DNA of 64,000 nucleotides from Desulfovibrio sp. JY (GCA_021730285.1 CP082962.1:4039501-4103500), one strand, 5' to 3'; counted from the stretch's first letter, positions 28,169 through 37,871 are shown. The notes: generated by a model from the letters alone, not told the origin. Numbers and translations are program-made.

Positions 28169-29044
28169 TTACAGCAGCATGCTGAAATCGGCGCTTGGGG
28201 CGGAATGGGTGATGCGCCCCACGGACACGAAATCCGCGCCGAGCGCGCCGATGGCGGCCAGGGCGGAAAGGTCCACCCCGCCGCTGACCTCGGTTTCGAT
28301 GCCGGCCGGGACGAGCTTCAAGGCCTGGCGCATGACGTCCGGGCCCATGTTGTCGAGCATGAGCCGCGCCGGCCGCTCGACCACGGCCTGCTTCACCTCG
28401 TCCAGGTTGCGGCACTCGATTTCCACCGGCGGCATGGCGGCCGGATCGTCCTTGTAGGCGCGACGCACGGCGGCCATGGCCTGCGGGATGCCGCCGGCCC
28501 GGTCGACGTGGTTGTCCTTGAGCATGATCATGGCGGCCAGATCCAGGCGATGGTTGACCCCGCCGCCGACCACGACGGCGTATTTCTCTGGATAGCGCAG
28601 CCCGGGCAGGGTCTTGCGGGTGTCGAGCAGCCGCGTCCTGCTGCCGGCCAGGGCGGCCACGCCCCTGGCCACCATGTTGGCGATGCCCGAGAGGTGGCAC
28701 AGAAAATTGAGCATGACCCGCTCGGCCTTGAGCAAGGTCACGGCTGGGCCGTCGATGACCGCGACCACGGTGCGATCCGGAACCTTGTCCCCGTCGGCGA
28801 CCTTGAGGTCGGTCTGGCAGCGGGCCGTCTGCCCCATGCGGTCGAGGACCAGGGGCAGGATGGGCAGGCCGGCGACCAGCGTATCCTCCTTGGCCACAAT
28901 GGTGGCGCGCAGACGGTCGTCGGGGGCGAAAACGGCCATGGACGTGCGGTCTTCTCCGTCTTCCTCCAGGGCGAGGTCGATGGCGCGCACCAGGAACTGC
29001 CGGGCCGGGCCGGCGAAAAACGCCTCGAATCGGGAATCTGTCAT
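28169..29044 (-). CDS. nadC: nicotinate-nucleotide pyrophosphorylase (carboxylating)
   Basis: 291 residues from ATG at 29042-29044; the frame is open to 29224 but that upstream part is not NadC-like and contains a terminator hairpin. LNFLCHLSGIA, DTRKTLPGLR...KYAVVVGGGVNHRLDL and MLKDNH are characteristic. Converts quinolinate and PRPP to nicotinate mononucleotide. First gene of the nad operon, 9 bases before nadA. Confidence 0.95.
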   Translation of the reverse strand: MTDSRFEAFFAGPARQFLVRAIDLALEEDGEDRTSMAVFAPDDRLRATIVAKEDTLVAGLPILPLVLDRMGQTARCQTDLKVADGDKVPDRTVVAVIDGPAVTLLKAERVMLNFLCHLSGIANMVARGVAALAGSRTRLLDTRKTLPGLRYPEKYAVVVGGGVNHRLDLAAMIMLKDNHVDRAGGIPQAMAAVRRAYKDDPAAMPPVEIECRNLDEVKQAVVERPARLMLDNMGPDVMRQALKLVPAGIETEVSGGVDLSALAAIGALGADFVSVGRITHSAPSADFSMLL

Positions 29045-29141
29045 GGGCGCATCCGCTGGTAGGGGCCGAAGGACTCCATTGCCCCCGGCCGGGTGGAGGG
29101 AACGCCCCGGACGCCACGACACGCCAAGGAAACCTTCCCCG

Positions 29142-29166
29142 AAAAACCACCGGCCGTAAGACCGGT
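29142..29166 (-). terminator. probable terminator after rarA
   Basis: Seven-bp stem (29149-29155 with 29160-29166, one G-T pair), GTAA loop on the plus strand, followed in minus-strand direction by GGTTTTT. It would end rarA transcription before nadC. Confidence 0.6.
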
Positions 29167-29277
29167 CGCTGCGAAAAAAATAGCTTTTTTGCCCCCCCCG
29201 GGCAAGGGAAGGGGCTGGCGACATTTGTCCTTTTTACCGTCCGCAGCGGGACGCCTTTACCCAGGCGGCCCCGCCCG

Positions 29278-30504
29278 TCACCCCTGCCGCTTGCGTAGCC
29301 GCGCCAGCCGGGCGGCCAAGCGCGGCTCCTGGCCCTGGTCCTTGGCCTGGTAGAACTGCCGGCCGGCCAGTTCCTCGGGCAGATAGTCCTGGTCCACCCA
29401 GGCCTCGGGGTAGGCGTGGGGATACTTGTAGCCCTTGCCGAAACCCCACTCCCGCTGGAGTCTGGTGGAGGGGTTTCGCAGGTGCAGCGGCACGGGCTTG
29501 AGCCCCGCCTGCATGATCTCCTTTTTGACGGCAAGGTAGGCGGCGTAGGTGCTGTTGCTTTTGGGCGCAAGCGCCAGATAGACGGCGGTCTGAGCCAGGG
29601 GAATGAACCCCTCGGGCATGCCGATGCGTTCCACGGCCTCGGTGGCGGAAACGGCCAGGGGCAAGGCCATGGGGTCGGCCAGGCCGATGTCCTCGGAAGC
29701 GGAAATCATGAGCCGCCGGCAGCAAAAGCGCGGGTCCTCGCCGGATTCGAGCAGGCAGGCCAGGTAATAGAGGGCCGCGTCCGGATCGCTGCCCCGAATG
29801 GATTTGATCATGGCCGAGGCCAGCTCGTAGTGGGAATCGCCGTCGCGGTCGCCCCGGGCCAGCGCCTCGGGCAGCTGTTTTTTGAGCTCCTCCGGGGCGC
29901 GCTTTTCCTCGGGCAGGGCGGCGGTGAATTCAATCAGGTTCAAAAGCGTGCGCCCGTCGCCGGAGGACAGCATGGCCACGGCCTCCAGGCTCTCCGGCAC
30001 AAGCTCCATGCCGGCCTCCCGGGCCCCCCGCTCGGCCAGGACCAGCAGTTCGGCCTGGGACAGGGGCCGCAGCCGAAAGACGTGCAGCCGGGAAAGGAGC
30101 TGGCGCGTCACGGAAAACGACGGGTTTTCCGTGGTGGTGGCCAGCAGCACGATCTCGCCGGTTTCGAGCAGCGGCAGAAAAAAATCCTGTTGGGCCTTGG
30201 AAAACCGGTGCAGCTCGTCGAGGATCAGGATTTCCTTGCCCTTGATCAGTTCGCGCAGCGCGGCCAGCCCCGCTTCCGGGGCGCTGACCCGCACATACGG
30301 GCGTCCCTTGGCCCGGGCCAGGATCAGGGCCAGGGTGGACTTGCCGCAACCCGGCGGACCGAAAAAAAGCAGGCTCGGCAGGCGCGGCGCGGCCAGCATG
30401 GTCTCAAGCCTGGAAATCACGTGGGTCTGGCCGACGAAGCCGTCGAGGGCCGTGGGGCGGATACGTTCGGCCAGGGGCCGTTTTTCATTGCCGAGCAGGT
30501 CCAT
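29278..30504 (-). CDS. rarA: replication-associated recombination protein A (AAA+ ATPase)
   Basis: 408 residues. Walker A GPPGCGKST near residue 50, Walker B ILILDELHR, sensor 1 LLATTTENPSF, and the C-terminal region SNSTYAAYLAVKKEI...PLHLRNPSTRLQREWGFGKGYKYPH typical of the MgsA/RarA/WRNIP1 family acting at stalled forks. The usual second AAA sensor (DGRTLLNLIE) is intact. Confidence 0.95.
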   Translation of the reverse strand: MDLLGNEKRPLAERIRPTALDGFVGQTHVISRLETMLAAPRLPSLLFFGPPGCGKSTLALILARAKGRPYVRVSAPEAGLAALRELIKGKEILILDELHRFSKAQQDFFLPLLETGEIVLLATTTENPSFSVTRQLLSRLHVFRLRPLSQAELLVLAERGAREAGMELVPESLEAVAMLSSGDGRTLLNLIEFTAALPEEKRAPEELKKQLPEALARGDRDGDSHYELASAMIKSIRGSDPDAALYYLACLLESGEDPRFCCRRLMISASEDIGLADPMALPLAVSATEAVERIGMPEGFIPLAQTAVYLALAPKSNSTYAAYLAVKKEIMQAGLKPVPLHLRNPSTRLQREWGFGKGYKYPHAYPEAWVDQDYLPEELAGRQFYQAKDQGQEPRLAARLARLRKRQG

Positions 30505-30539
30505 GGAATCCTTTTATCTTTTGGCGACCCAAGAGACGC

Positions 30540-31055
30540 CTATCTGTCCGGGGAGGCCTCCCCGCCGGACATGTCCTTCGCTCGCCCGGTCGCGGCGGCC
30601 ACCTGATCGGCCGTCGGACGATAGCGCAGCATGAACCGGGCCGGCGAATGCCCCGGAGCTTCCAGCACGGCGTCCACCGCGCCCATGCGCCACAGGCAAA
30701 TTGCCATCTTGGCCGCGTCGCGGCAATAGGGCGCGCCGTAAGCCGCGCTCAGGCGTTCACGCAGCGTCGCCGCGTCCCCGGACGAGCCCAGCCGGGCGGA
30801 AACCGAGAAGAACCGGCCCCGGTAAAAGGCCAACGCAGGCGCGGGCAACCGCACGCCGTAAAATGCCGCGTCCCCCGTCGGCAGGGTGTAAAAACGCAGG
30901 TCCCCGGCCACTGCGGAGGGTAGCGGCACCCGCTCGGGCACGGTGGTCGGCGGCGGCGGATCGCCAAAGGCCAGCCCGGCGAACCCCGAAGGCGGTTCGG
31001 GAGCCGAGGAACAGGCGGCCAGGACCAGCAGCCCGGCCAGGAGCAGACGGCCCAT
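30540..31055 (-). CDS. putative lipoprotein of unknown function
   Basis: 171 residues from ATG at 31053-31055. The frame is open upstream to 31247, but the lipoprotein signal (RLLLAGLLVLAAC, lipobox Cys15) fixes this start. The mature part has SGFAGLAFGDPPP, a DLRFYTLPTGDAAFYGVRLPA segment and two further cysteines (YCRDAAKMAICLWR). The order resembles small exported proteins that begin GxxGLxFG, but I cannot assign a function. It starts 35 bases after... the rarA start region, on the same strand and upstream of it, so the two may be cotranscribed. Confidence 0.7.
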   Translation of the reverse strand: MGRLLLAGLLVLAACSSAPEPPSGFAGLAFGDPPPPTTVPERVPLPSAVAGDLRFYTLPTGDAAFYGVRLPAPALAFYRGRFFSVSARLGSSGDAATLRERLSAAYGAPYCRDAAKMAICLWRMGAVDAVLEAPGHSPARFMLRYRPTADQVAAATGRAKDMSGGEASPDR

Positions 31056-31426
31056 CCCCGGGAAAAGCGGTCCCGGGGTGGCCGGTTTCGGGCTTGCCGG
31101 ACCGGCGGGCGCGGCCGACGGGGAGGACGGTGAATGTGGCCGTCGTCGCAGGGGCTGTCCCGATTGCATCAGTCCAGCCAGCCAAAGCAACACGGATGTT
31201 ACACTGCAATAAAAAAATTTTGCATCATGTAATGATATTTTTACCATAGTTTTCTTTCCATATTATATAAAGCAAATATGGTTTTTCTGTCTTTCACGAA
31301 AAAAAGATACATTTCTACTGTCGATACTCCACAAAAATTCATCACCTTGACCTGATTTTTTGAGATGATAATCTCATCACGATCAGCACATGTTTTTCTC
31401 TTTTTTCACTTGTACCCAGGATACGC
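31056..31426. other. AT-rich control region upstream of proVWX
   Basis: About 370 bases, strongly AT-rich from 31200 on. A possible sigma70 promoter is TTACCA (31244-31249) with a TATATA box 17 bases on. A perfect inverted repeat TGAGAT-GATA-ATCTCA lies at 31361-31376, about 50 bases before the proV ATG. The assignments are weak, but the composition fits an osmotically regulated promoter. Confidence 0.4.
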
Positions 31427-32629
31427 ATGGAAAAAATAATCATACAAAATTTAGTAAAGATTTTCGGTGACAAACCGGAAAAAGCCCTCTCCCTGCTACG
31501 CCAGGGCCACTCCAAAAAAGACATCATGGCCGCCACAGGGCAGGCCGTGGGCGTGGCCGACGTCTCCTTCACCGTGGACGAAGGCGAGATCATGGTCATC
31601 ATGGGCCTTTCCGGCAGCGGCAAATCCACCCTCGTACGCTTGATCAACCGCCTCATCGAGCCCACCAGCGGCAAGGTCGTCATCGACGGCCAGGACGTGG
31701 GCGCCCTTTCGGAAAGCGAACTCACGGAATTTCGGCGCACCAAGTTCGGCATGGTCTTTCAGAATTTCGCCCTCCTCCCCCATCGCACCGTGGCCGCCAA
31801 TGTGGAATTCGGCCTGGAGATCAAGGGCATGCCGCCAATCGAAAGACAGGGCCGGGCCATGGACGCGCTGAAGCAGGTGGGACTTTCCGGTTGGGAAGAC
31901 CGCAAGCCCGCCGAACTTTCCGGCGGCATGCAGCAGCGCGTGGGCCTGGCCCGGGCCCTGGCGCTGGACCCGGACATCCTGCTCATGGACGAGGCCTTCT
32001 CCGCCCTGGACCCGCTTATCCGCCGCGACATGCAAGACGAACTGCTGTCCCTCCAGGACACCGTCAAAAAGACCATTCTCTTTATTACCCACGACCTCGA
32101 CGAGGCTGTCAAGCTCGGCGACCACATCGTGCTCATGAAAGACGGGGCCGTCGTCCAGACCGGCACGGCCGAGGACATCCTGACCAACCCGGCCAGCCGC
32201 TACGTCGAACGTTTCGTGGAAGACGTGGACTTTTCCAAGGTGCTCTCCGCCCGCTCGGTCATGCTGCCCCCGGCCGTGACCGCCCTGGCCCGCCACGACG
32301 GCCCCCGGCTCGCCCTGCACAAGATGGCCGAGGCCGGCATTTCCAGCCTTTTCGTCATCGGCCGTGACAAGCGCCTGGAAGGCATGGTCACGGCCATGGA
32401 CGCCTCCGACGCCGTCAGACGCGGCGAGCGCAGCCTGGACGGCGTCGTGCGCCAGGTGGACAAGCGCGTCTCTCCCGATGCTTCGGTCCAGGAGGTCATG
32501 CCGCTTCTGGCCGCGGACCGCGACCCCGTGGCCGTGGTCGACGAGGCCAATAAACTGCTCGGCATCATCGTCCAAGGGTCGCTTCTGGCCGGACTGGCCG
32601 ACAAAGGGAGGGGCGAAAATGGCATATGA
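31427..32629 (+). CDS. proV: glycine betaine/proline ABC transporter, ATP-binding protein
   Basis: 400 residues. Walker A GLSGSGKST, signature LSGGMQQRVGLARAL, Walker B ILLMDEAFSALDP and H-loop ITHD. The N-terminal KALSLLRQGHSKKDI stretch and two C-terminal CBS domains (about 275-395) are typical of ProV/OpuAA and couple transport to ionic strength or nucleotide. Overlaps proW by 11 bases. Confidence 0.96.
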   Translation: MEKIIIQNLVKIFGDKPEKALSLLRQGHSKKDIMAATGQAVGVADVSFTVDEGEIMVIMGLSGSGKSTLVRLINRLIEPTSGKVVIDGQDVGALSESELTEFRRTKFGMVFQNFALLPHRTVAANVEFGLEIKGMPPIERQGRAMDALKQVGLSGWEDRKPAELSGGMQQRVGLARALALDPDILLMDEAFSALDPLIRRDMQDELLSLQDTVKKTILFITHDLDEAVKLGDHIVLMKDGAVVQTGTAEDILTNPASRYVERFVEDVDFSKVLSARSVMLPPAVTALARHDGPRLALHKMAEAGISSLFVIGRDKRLEGMVTAMDASDAVRRGERSLDGVVRQVDKRVSPDASVQEVMPLLAADRDPVAVVDEANKLLGIIVQGSLLAGLADKGRGENGI

Positions 32630-33455
32630 ACTGCCGCGCATTCCCCTTGGCCAGGGCATCGAAATCAGCATCGATTTTCTCTCCGACCATCTGGCTCCGC
32701 TGACCAAATCCATTTCCCTGGTCCTGGAGACCGCCATCGACGCCATGGGCGCGGCGCTCATGGCCGTGCCGCCCTGGATGCTCATCATCGCCATCGCCAT
32801 TCTGGCCTGGCGGCTGGGCTCCCGGCGCATCGGCCTGCTGGCGCTCTTCGGTCTGACGCTGGTCTGGGACCTGGGGCTGTGGGAGCCCACGATCTCCACC
32901 ATCATTCTGGTCCTTTTCTCCACGGTCATCGCCACGTCCATCGGCGTGCCGCTTGGCATCCTGGCCGCCATGCGACCAGGGTGGGGCCGCATCATCATGC
33001 CGCTGCTCGACTTCATGCAGACCATGCCGGCCTTCGTCTACCTCATTCCGGCCATCCCCTTTTTCGGCCTGGGGCCGGTGTCGGCCATCTTTTCCACGGT
33101 CATCTTCGCCATGCCGCCGTCCATAAGGCTCACCTGCCTGGGCATCCGGCAGGTGCCGGAATCCCTGACCGAGGCCGCCGACGCCTTCGGGGCCACGCGC
33201 ATGCAACGCCTGCGCAAGGTCGAACTGCCGCTGGCCCTGCCCACCCTCATGGCCGGCATCAACCAGACCATCATGCTGTCGCTGTCCATGGTGGTCATCG
33301 CGGCCATGATCGGCGCCCGCGGCCTTGGCGGCGAGGTCTGGAAGGCCATCCAGCGTCTGGAGCCGGGACTCGGCTTCGAGGCCGGTCTGGCCGTGGTCAT
33401 CGTCGCTGTCATCCTCGACCGGGTGACGCAGAAACTCGGTTCGAAAAACGTCTGA
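32619..33455 (+). CDS. proW: glycine betaine/proline ABC transporter, permease
   Basis: 278 residues from ATG at 32619 with GGGAGGGG upstream. Seven or so transmembrane helices; the EAADAFGATRMQRLRKVELPLALPTLMAGINQ loop is the EAA motif that contacts ProV. FMQTMPAFVYLIPAIPFFGLG is characteristic of ProW/OpuAB. Cotranscribed with proV and proX. Confidence 0.95.
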   Translation: MAYELPRIPLGQGIEISIDFLSDHLAPLTKSISLVLETAIDAMGAALMAVPPWMLIIAIAILAWRLGSRRIGLLALFGLTLVWDLGLWEPTISTIILVLFSTVIATSIGVPLGILAAMRPGWGRIIMPLLDFMQTMPAFVYLIPAIPFFGLGPVSAIFSTVIFAMPPSIRLTCLGIRQVPESLTEAADAFGATRMQRLRKVELPLALPTLMAGINQTIMLSLSMVVIAAMIGARGLGGEVWKAIQRLEPGLGFEAGLAVVIVAVILDRVTQKLGSKNV

Positions 33456-33484
33456 AACCCGGAACCAACAACCAAGGAGGCCCT

Positions 33485-34342
33485 GTGAAAAAGACCGCCT
33501 GGTACGTCATTGCCGCCACCATCGTTTCCCTGACCGCCGTGCTGTGGGGGACGCCCGCGCCGGCCGCTTCGAAGAACACCGTGAAGATCGCCTATGTGGA
33601 ATGGGCCTGCGCCACGGCTTCCACCAATCTGGTCAAAGCCGTGCTCGAGGAAAAGTTGCACAAGAAAGTCGAGATCCTGCCCGTCTCGGCCGCCGCCATG
33701 TGGCAGGCCGTGGCCTCGGGCGACGTGGACGGCATGGTCACCGCCTGGCTGCCCGTCACCCACGGCAATTACCTCAAAAAGGTCAAGGACAAGGTCGTCA
33801 ACCTCGGCGTCATCATTCCCGGCGCGAAAATCGGACTCGTGGTTCCGGATTACGTGACCATCGACTCCATCGCCGATCTTGAAGGCGCCAAGGCCAAATT
33901 CAGCGGCAAGATCATCGGCATCGATCCGGGCGCGGGCATCATGAGCAAGGCCGAAGCGGCCATCAAGGACTACGGCCTGACCGGCTACAAGCTGGTGGAA
34001 GGCTCCGACGCCACCATGACCGCCGCCCTGGCCGACGCCGTGAAGCACAAGGAATGGGTCGTCATCACCGGCTGGACCCCGCACTGGATGTTCGGGCGCT
34101 TCCATCTCAAGTATCTGAAGGACCCCAAGGGCGTCTTCGGCGGCGACGAGACCATCAACGCCATCGTCCGCAAGGGGCTCAAGGAAGACAAGCCCGAGGT
34201 CTACGCCTTCCTGTCCAGGTACAAGCTGCCCATGTCCGACTTGCAGGCGCTCATGGCCGCCAACAAGGAAAACGGCAAACCCTACGCAAACGCCAAGAAG
34301 TTCATCGCCGAGCACCAAAAGCTCGTGGACTCCTGGCTGTAA
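33485..34342 (+). CDS. proX: glycine betaine/proline ABC transporter, substrate-binding protein
   Basis: 285 residues. GTG start with perfect AAGGAGG 4 bases upstream. Signal peptide to about residue 27 (TPAPAAS). OpuAC/ProX-like features include AYVEWACATASTNLVKAVLE and a TGWTPHWMFGRFHLKYL region with aromatic residues likely to cage the trimethylammonium group. Last gene of proVWX, followed by a strong terminator. Confidence 0.95.
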   Translation: MKKTAWYVIAATIVSLTAVLWGTPAPAASKNTVKIAYVEWACATASTNLVKAVLEEKLHKKVEILPVSAAAMWQAVASGDVDGMVTAWLPVTHGNYLKKVKDKVVNLGVIIPGAKIGLVVPDYVTIDSIADLEGAKAKFSGKIIGIDPGAGIMSKAEAAIKDYGLTGYKLVEGSDATMTAALADAVKHKEWVVITGWTPHWMFGRFHLKYLKDPKGVFGGDETINAIVRKGLKEDKPEVYAFLSRYKLPMSDLQALMAANKENGKPYANAKKFIAEHQKLVDSWL

Positions 34343-34355
34343 GCGTCACACGCAG

Positions 34356-34402
34356 CCGGCCGCGCCGCCGCCCGACCACGGACGACGGCGCGGCCGGTTT
34401 TT
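34356..34402 (+). terminator. intrinsic terminator after proVWX
   Basis: 12-bp perfect GC-rich stem (34356-34367 with 34386-34397, CCGGCCGCGCCG) and TTTTT immediately after. Confidence 0.9.
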
Positions 34403-34435
34403 CCGCAAAACACCCAACCATCCCGCGAGAGACGC

Positions 34436-35791
34436 ATGCGGCATTTTTTCATGCGCCAAGGCAGTTCCCGGACGTTTTTCAAACCCCAAAACAGCCGTGC
34501 CCGCCTGGTCCTTCTCCTGATCCTTGCCATGGGAGCCGGGGCCGCCGCCCTGGCCTTTCTGCGTAACGCCGATCCCAGGGCGTCCGTCCCCCTCGTCGAC
34601 GCCTGCCCGCCCTGGGCCGGGCAGTACTGCGACCCCAGAGGCAACCTTTTCGCGCGCACCGAGGAAGATCCCCCCGAAGACGTGCTCGAGGGCTCGGTCA
34701 AACCCGGCCAGACCCTCGGCGGCATTCTCGGAGACTATGTCGATGCGGCCGCCCTGGCCGGCCTCGACAACCCCGACGATTTCTCCTTCGCCAGCATCCA
34801 GTCCGGCCAGCCCTACCGGCTCACCCTGCGCGACAAGGAGCTCGTGGCCTTCGAATACGACATCAGCCCCACCGAGACCCTGGTTATCGACAGCGAAAAA
34901 GGCGACTTGCAAGCCCACGTCGAAACCAAGCAGTGCGAAATCCGCACCGGCGTCATGGCCGGCACGGTGGACTCCAGTCTTTTCAAGGCCGTGGAGGACG
35001 CCGGCGGCGACGCCCAGACCGCCGTGGCCCTGGCGGACGTGTTTGCCAGCGACATCGACTTCTGCCGCGACGTGCAGCCCGGCGACACCTTCTATGCGGT
35101 GGTGGAAAAACGCTACGCCGAAGGGAAACGCATCGGCATCGGCCGGGTGCTGGCTGCCCGCTACGTCAATGAGGGAAAAACCTACGAAGGGTTCGCCCTG
35201 CTCGACCGGAAAGGCAAGCCCGAGTATTTCGACGCCGACGGCCGGCCGCTGCGCAAGGCCTTTCTGCGCGCCCCGCTGTCGTTTCTGCGCATCACCTCGC
35301 GGTTTTCCGGCTCGCGCCTGCACCCCATCTTAAAGATCCGCAAACCGCACTACGGGGTGGACTACGCCGCCCCCACCGGCACGCCGGTCTGGAGCGTGGG
35401 GGCCGGGGTGGTGGTCGAACGCGGCCGCAACCGGGCTGCCGGCAACTACGTCACCGTGCGCCACAGCCGCACCTGGGTCACGCGCTACAACCACTTCAGC
35501 CGCTTCGCCAAGGGAATCCACAAAGGGTCCAAAGTCTCCCAGGGGCAGATCATCGGCTACGTCGGCCAGACCGGCTTCGCCACCGGCCCCCACCTGGACT
35601 TCCGCATCTATAAGGACGGCAAGCCGGTCAACGCCCTGGCCAACCCCCAGATGCGGGCCGATCCGCTGCCGGCCGCCAAACTGGCCCGGTTCAAGCGGCA
35701 GGCCGTCCGGCTGGAAGCCCTCATGGACCGGGCCGTGCCGGCCAAGGACCTGGCCGCGCGCGACACTCCCGACACAAAGGGCCTTCAGTAG
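34436..35791 (+). CDS. M23-family (LytM) peptidoglycan endopeptidase, MepM/YebA-like
   Basis: 451 residues. N-terminal membrane anchor (about 22-42), an OapA/LysM-like region with SVKPGQTLGGIL, then the LytM domain from about 300. Zn ligands are H and D in KPHYGVDYAAPTGTP and H in TGPHLDF; the last motif is HLD rather than HLH, as in many YebA-type homologues. SRFSGSRLHPILK is typical of the group. Cuts cross-links for wall growth in the periplasm. Converges with hemW with a 7-base overlap. Confidence 0.9.
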   Translation: MRHFFMRQGSSRTFFKPQNSRARLVLLLILAMGAGAAALAFLRNADPRASVPLVDACPPWAGQYCDPRGNLFARTEEDPPEDVLEGSVKPGQTLGGILGDYVDAAALAGLDNPDDFSFASIQSGQPYRLTLRDKELVAFEYDISPTETLVIDSEKGDLQAHVETKQCEIRTGVMAGTVDSSLFKAVEDAGGDAQTAVALADVFASDIDFCRDVQPGDTFYAVVEKRYAEGKRIGIGRVLAARYVNEGKTYEGFALLDRKGKPEYFDADGRPLRKAFLRAPLSFLRITSRFSGSRLHPILKIRKPHYGVDYAAPTGTPVWSVGAGVVVERGRNRAAGNYVTVRHSRTWVTRYNHFSRFAKGIHKGSKVSQGQIIGYVGQTGFATGPHLDFRIYKDGKPVNALANPQMRADPLPAAKLARFKRQAVRLEALMDRAVPAKDLAARDTPDTKGLQ

Positions 35792-36912
35792 GTGAGACGC
35801 TCCAAAATGACGTTGCTGACCAAAAAGCCGTTTTTGGTCAGCCGCAGATGGCCGGCGCTGATGCGGATGAGTTCGTTTTGCCGCAGCGCCGTGACGAGGC
35901 CTTCGTTGTCCTTGATGAAATCCCGGCCCGTGGCCTGACGATAGGCGGCCAGGCGCAAGCCCTTGGCCGTGCGTAGCGACAGCATCACCATCTCCCGGGC
36001 CTTTTCCACAGCGGTCAAGGCCACGCCGCCCTGGCCGCACTTGCCGGCCCGCACAAGCGCACCCCACTCCCGCAGATCGGACGGGTTCTCATGGCGCACG
36101 CCCTCAAGCGTGGAAACCGCCGCCGGGCCGAGCCCAAGATAGTCCTTGCCTTCCCAATAGCCGCTGTTGTGACGGCTCATAAACCCCATGCGGGCGAAAT
36201 TCGAAATCTCGTATTGCAGGTAGCCCGCTTCCTCCAGGAACTCGGCCCCGCGCACATACATCCGCCCCTGCTCGTTCTCGCCCGGCAACTCCACGCCTCC
36301 CGCCGCCACGTCCTCGGCCAGGGGCGTGCCCGCCTCCACCGTCAGCCCGTAACAGGACAGGTGCTCCGGCCGCAGCTTGACCGCCGCCTTGAGCTGCTCC
36401 AGCCACACGGCCTCACGCTGGCCCGGCAGGCCCCAGATGAAATCCAGGCTGATGTTTTTAAACCCCACCCGCCGGGCCAGCCCATAGGCGGCGAGCGCCT
36501 GCCCCGCGTCATGGGGTCGGCCGAGAAACCGCAAATCCGTGTCGGACAGGCTCTGCACGCCGAGGCTCAGCCGGTTGACGCCATACTTCAAGAGCGACTT
36601 TAAATACGGCCCGTCCACGGCCGAATCCGGATTGGCCTCGAACGTCCACTCGACCACATCGTCCAGATCGAACTGCCGCCGCAACTCCGGCATGACCCGC
36701 GCAAGCGCCCACGGCGGCAGCAGGCTCGGCGTGCCGCCCCCGAAATAGATCGTCTCCAGCTTCGGCCGTGAAAGCTTGCGCCCCCAATGCCGGATCTCCA
36801 GAAGCAACGCGGCCACGTAGGCCTCGGCCTGCCCCATGTCGAACGGCCGCGACACGAACGAACAATACCGGCACTTGCCCCGGCAAAACGGTACGTGGAT
36901 GTAGAGCAACAT
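35785..36912 (-). CDS. hemW: radical SAM haem chaperone / coproporphyrinogen oxidase-like protein HemW
   Basis: 375 residues from ATG at 36910-36912; a TTG at 36951 would add 13 basic residues and is less likely. The radical SAM cluster is C10, C14 and C17 (CRGKCRYC), with GGGTPS, FEANPDS, VNRLSLGVQS and a GLPGQ segment. The CX3CX2C plus CSF pattern and the C-terminal HemN_C domain mark HemW rather than true HemN. It ends inside the tail of the convergent peptidase gene. Confidence 0.92.
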   Translation of the reverse strand: MLLYIHVPFCRGKCRYCSFVSRPFDMGQAEAYVAALLLEIRHWGRKLSRPKLETIYFGGGTPSLLPPWALARVMPELRRQFDLDDVVEWTFEANPDSAVDGPYLKSLLKYGVNRLSLGVQSLSDTDLRFLGRPHDAGQALAAYGLARRVGFKNISLDFIWGLPGQREAVWLEQLKAAVKLRPEHLSCYGLTVEAGTPLAEDVAAGGVELPGENEQGRMYVRGAEFLEEAGYLQYEISNFARMGFMSRHNSGYWEGKDYLGLGPAAVSTLEGVRHENPSDLREWGALVRAGKCGQGGVALTAVEKAREMVMLSLRTAKGLRLAAYRQATGRDFIKDNEGLVTALRQNELIRISAGHLRLTKNGFLVSNVILERLTY

Positions 36913-36999
36913 GGCGGGCCGGACGATACGGCCCTTGCGCGCGCCCCGCAACTGTGGGGGTGCAGCGGAGCCCCGCTCTCCTTCTCCCTCGCCTACGCT

Positions 37000-37470
37000 C
37001 TATTTGCCATCCAGCTCGCCAACACAACGAAGCGCCTCGTAGAGCACGATCGAGGCGGCATTGGCGAGGTTGAGGCTGCGCACCTGGCCCCAGATGGGGA
37101 TACGCAGGCGCACGGGGGCGGCGTCGAGAAGCGATTCGGGCAATCCCCGGCTTTCGGTGCCGAAGACGAGGGAATCGTCCGCGGTGTAGGTCAGGGTGTG
37201 GTAGGGAGCCGCCATGTGCCCCCGGTTGCCGGCGGTGGTGGCGACGAGGCGATTGTTAGGCCTGGCGGCCAGGTAGTCGTCGAAGCGGTCCCACACGGTA
37301 AGGTTGACGTGGGGCCAGTAGTCGAGGCCGGCGCGCTTGAGGTAGCGGTCCTCGAGAGAGAATCCCAGCGGTTTGATGAGGTGCAGGGGCGTTTTGGTCG
37401 CGGCGCAAAGTCTGGCCACGCTGCCGGTATTCTGGGGGATTTCCGGCTCGTAGAGAACGACTTCGATCAC
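37000..37470 (-). CDS. trmL: tRNA (cytidine/uridine-34-2'-O)-methyltransferase
   Basis: 156 residues, the usual TrmL length. SPOUT signatures are EPEIPQNTGSVARLCAAT near the N-terminus, LVFGTESRGLP, and the knot IPIWGQVRSLNLANAASIVLYEALR. GTG start at 37468-37470 with AAGGAG 6 bases upstream, overlapping the thioesterase stop by 4 bases (GTGA). Confidence 0.94.
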   Translation of the reverse strand: MIEVVLYEPEIPQNTGSVARLCAATKTPLHLIKPLGFSLEDRYLKRAGLDYWPHVNLTVWDRFDDYLAARPNNRLVATTAGNRGHMAAPYHTLTYTADDSLVFGTESRGLPESLLDAAPVRLRIPIWGQVRSLNLANAASIVLYEALRCVGELDGK

Positions 37471-37871
37471 GCCGTCTCCTTGGTGTAGGGCGTATTCTTG
37501 CGGTAGACGGTACCCTGGAAGGCGGCGATGGCCTCGTCGGCGTCGTTGCTGATGGTGACGGCGTAGGTGGCCATTTTGTTGCCGCAGGAAATTTCGCGGG
37601 CTTCGGCGTAGAGGGTCTTGCCGGTGCCGGGTTTGATGTAGGAGATGGTGGCGGAGACGGCCAGACACAGCTTGCCGTAGCTGTTGGAGGCGACGGCCAG
37701 GGCCAGGTCGGCCAGGGAGAAGATGGCGCCGCCGTGGGCGATGCCCGCGCCGTTTTTGAGGTTGTCGGTCAGGTCCATGGCCGCTTTCGCATAGCCGGGT
37801 TCGGCGTCAAGGAGTCGGATACCGAGGTGGGCGGCCAGGGCGTCACGTTCGACAAACCACTGCATATCCAT
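37467..37871 (-). CDS. PaaI-type hotdog thioesterase
   Basis: 134 residues with the hotdog-fold core GAGIAHGGAIFSLADLALAVASNS, which holds the catalytic HGG and helix typical of PaaI acyl-CoA thioesterases. ATG with AAGGAAG upstream. Translationally coupled to trmL. Substrate not known. Confidence 0.9.
   Translation of the reverse strand: MDMQWFVERDALAAHLGIRLLDAEPGYAKAAMDLTDNLKNGAGIAHGGAIFSLADLALAVASNSYGKLCLAVSATISYIKPGTGKTLYAEAREISCGNKMATYAVTISNDADEAIAAFQGTVYRKNTPYTKETA

Noticed and set aside
27222-29570. 782-codon open frame across nadA/nadC
   Set aside because: Arg/Gly/Pro-rich translation in another frame of confirmed nad genes.
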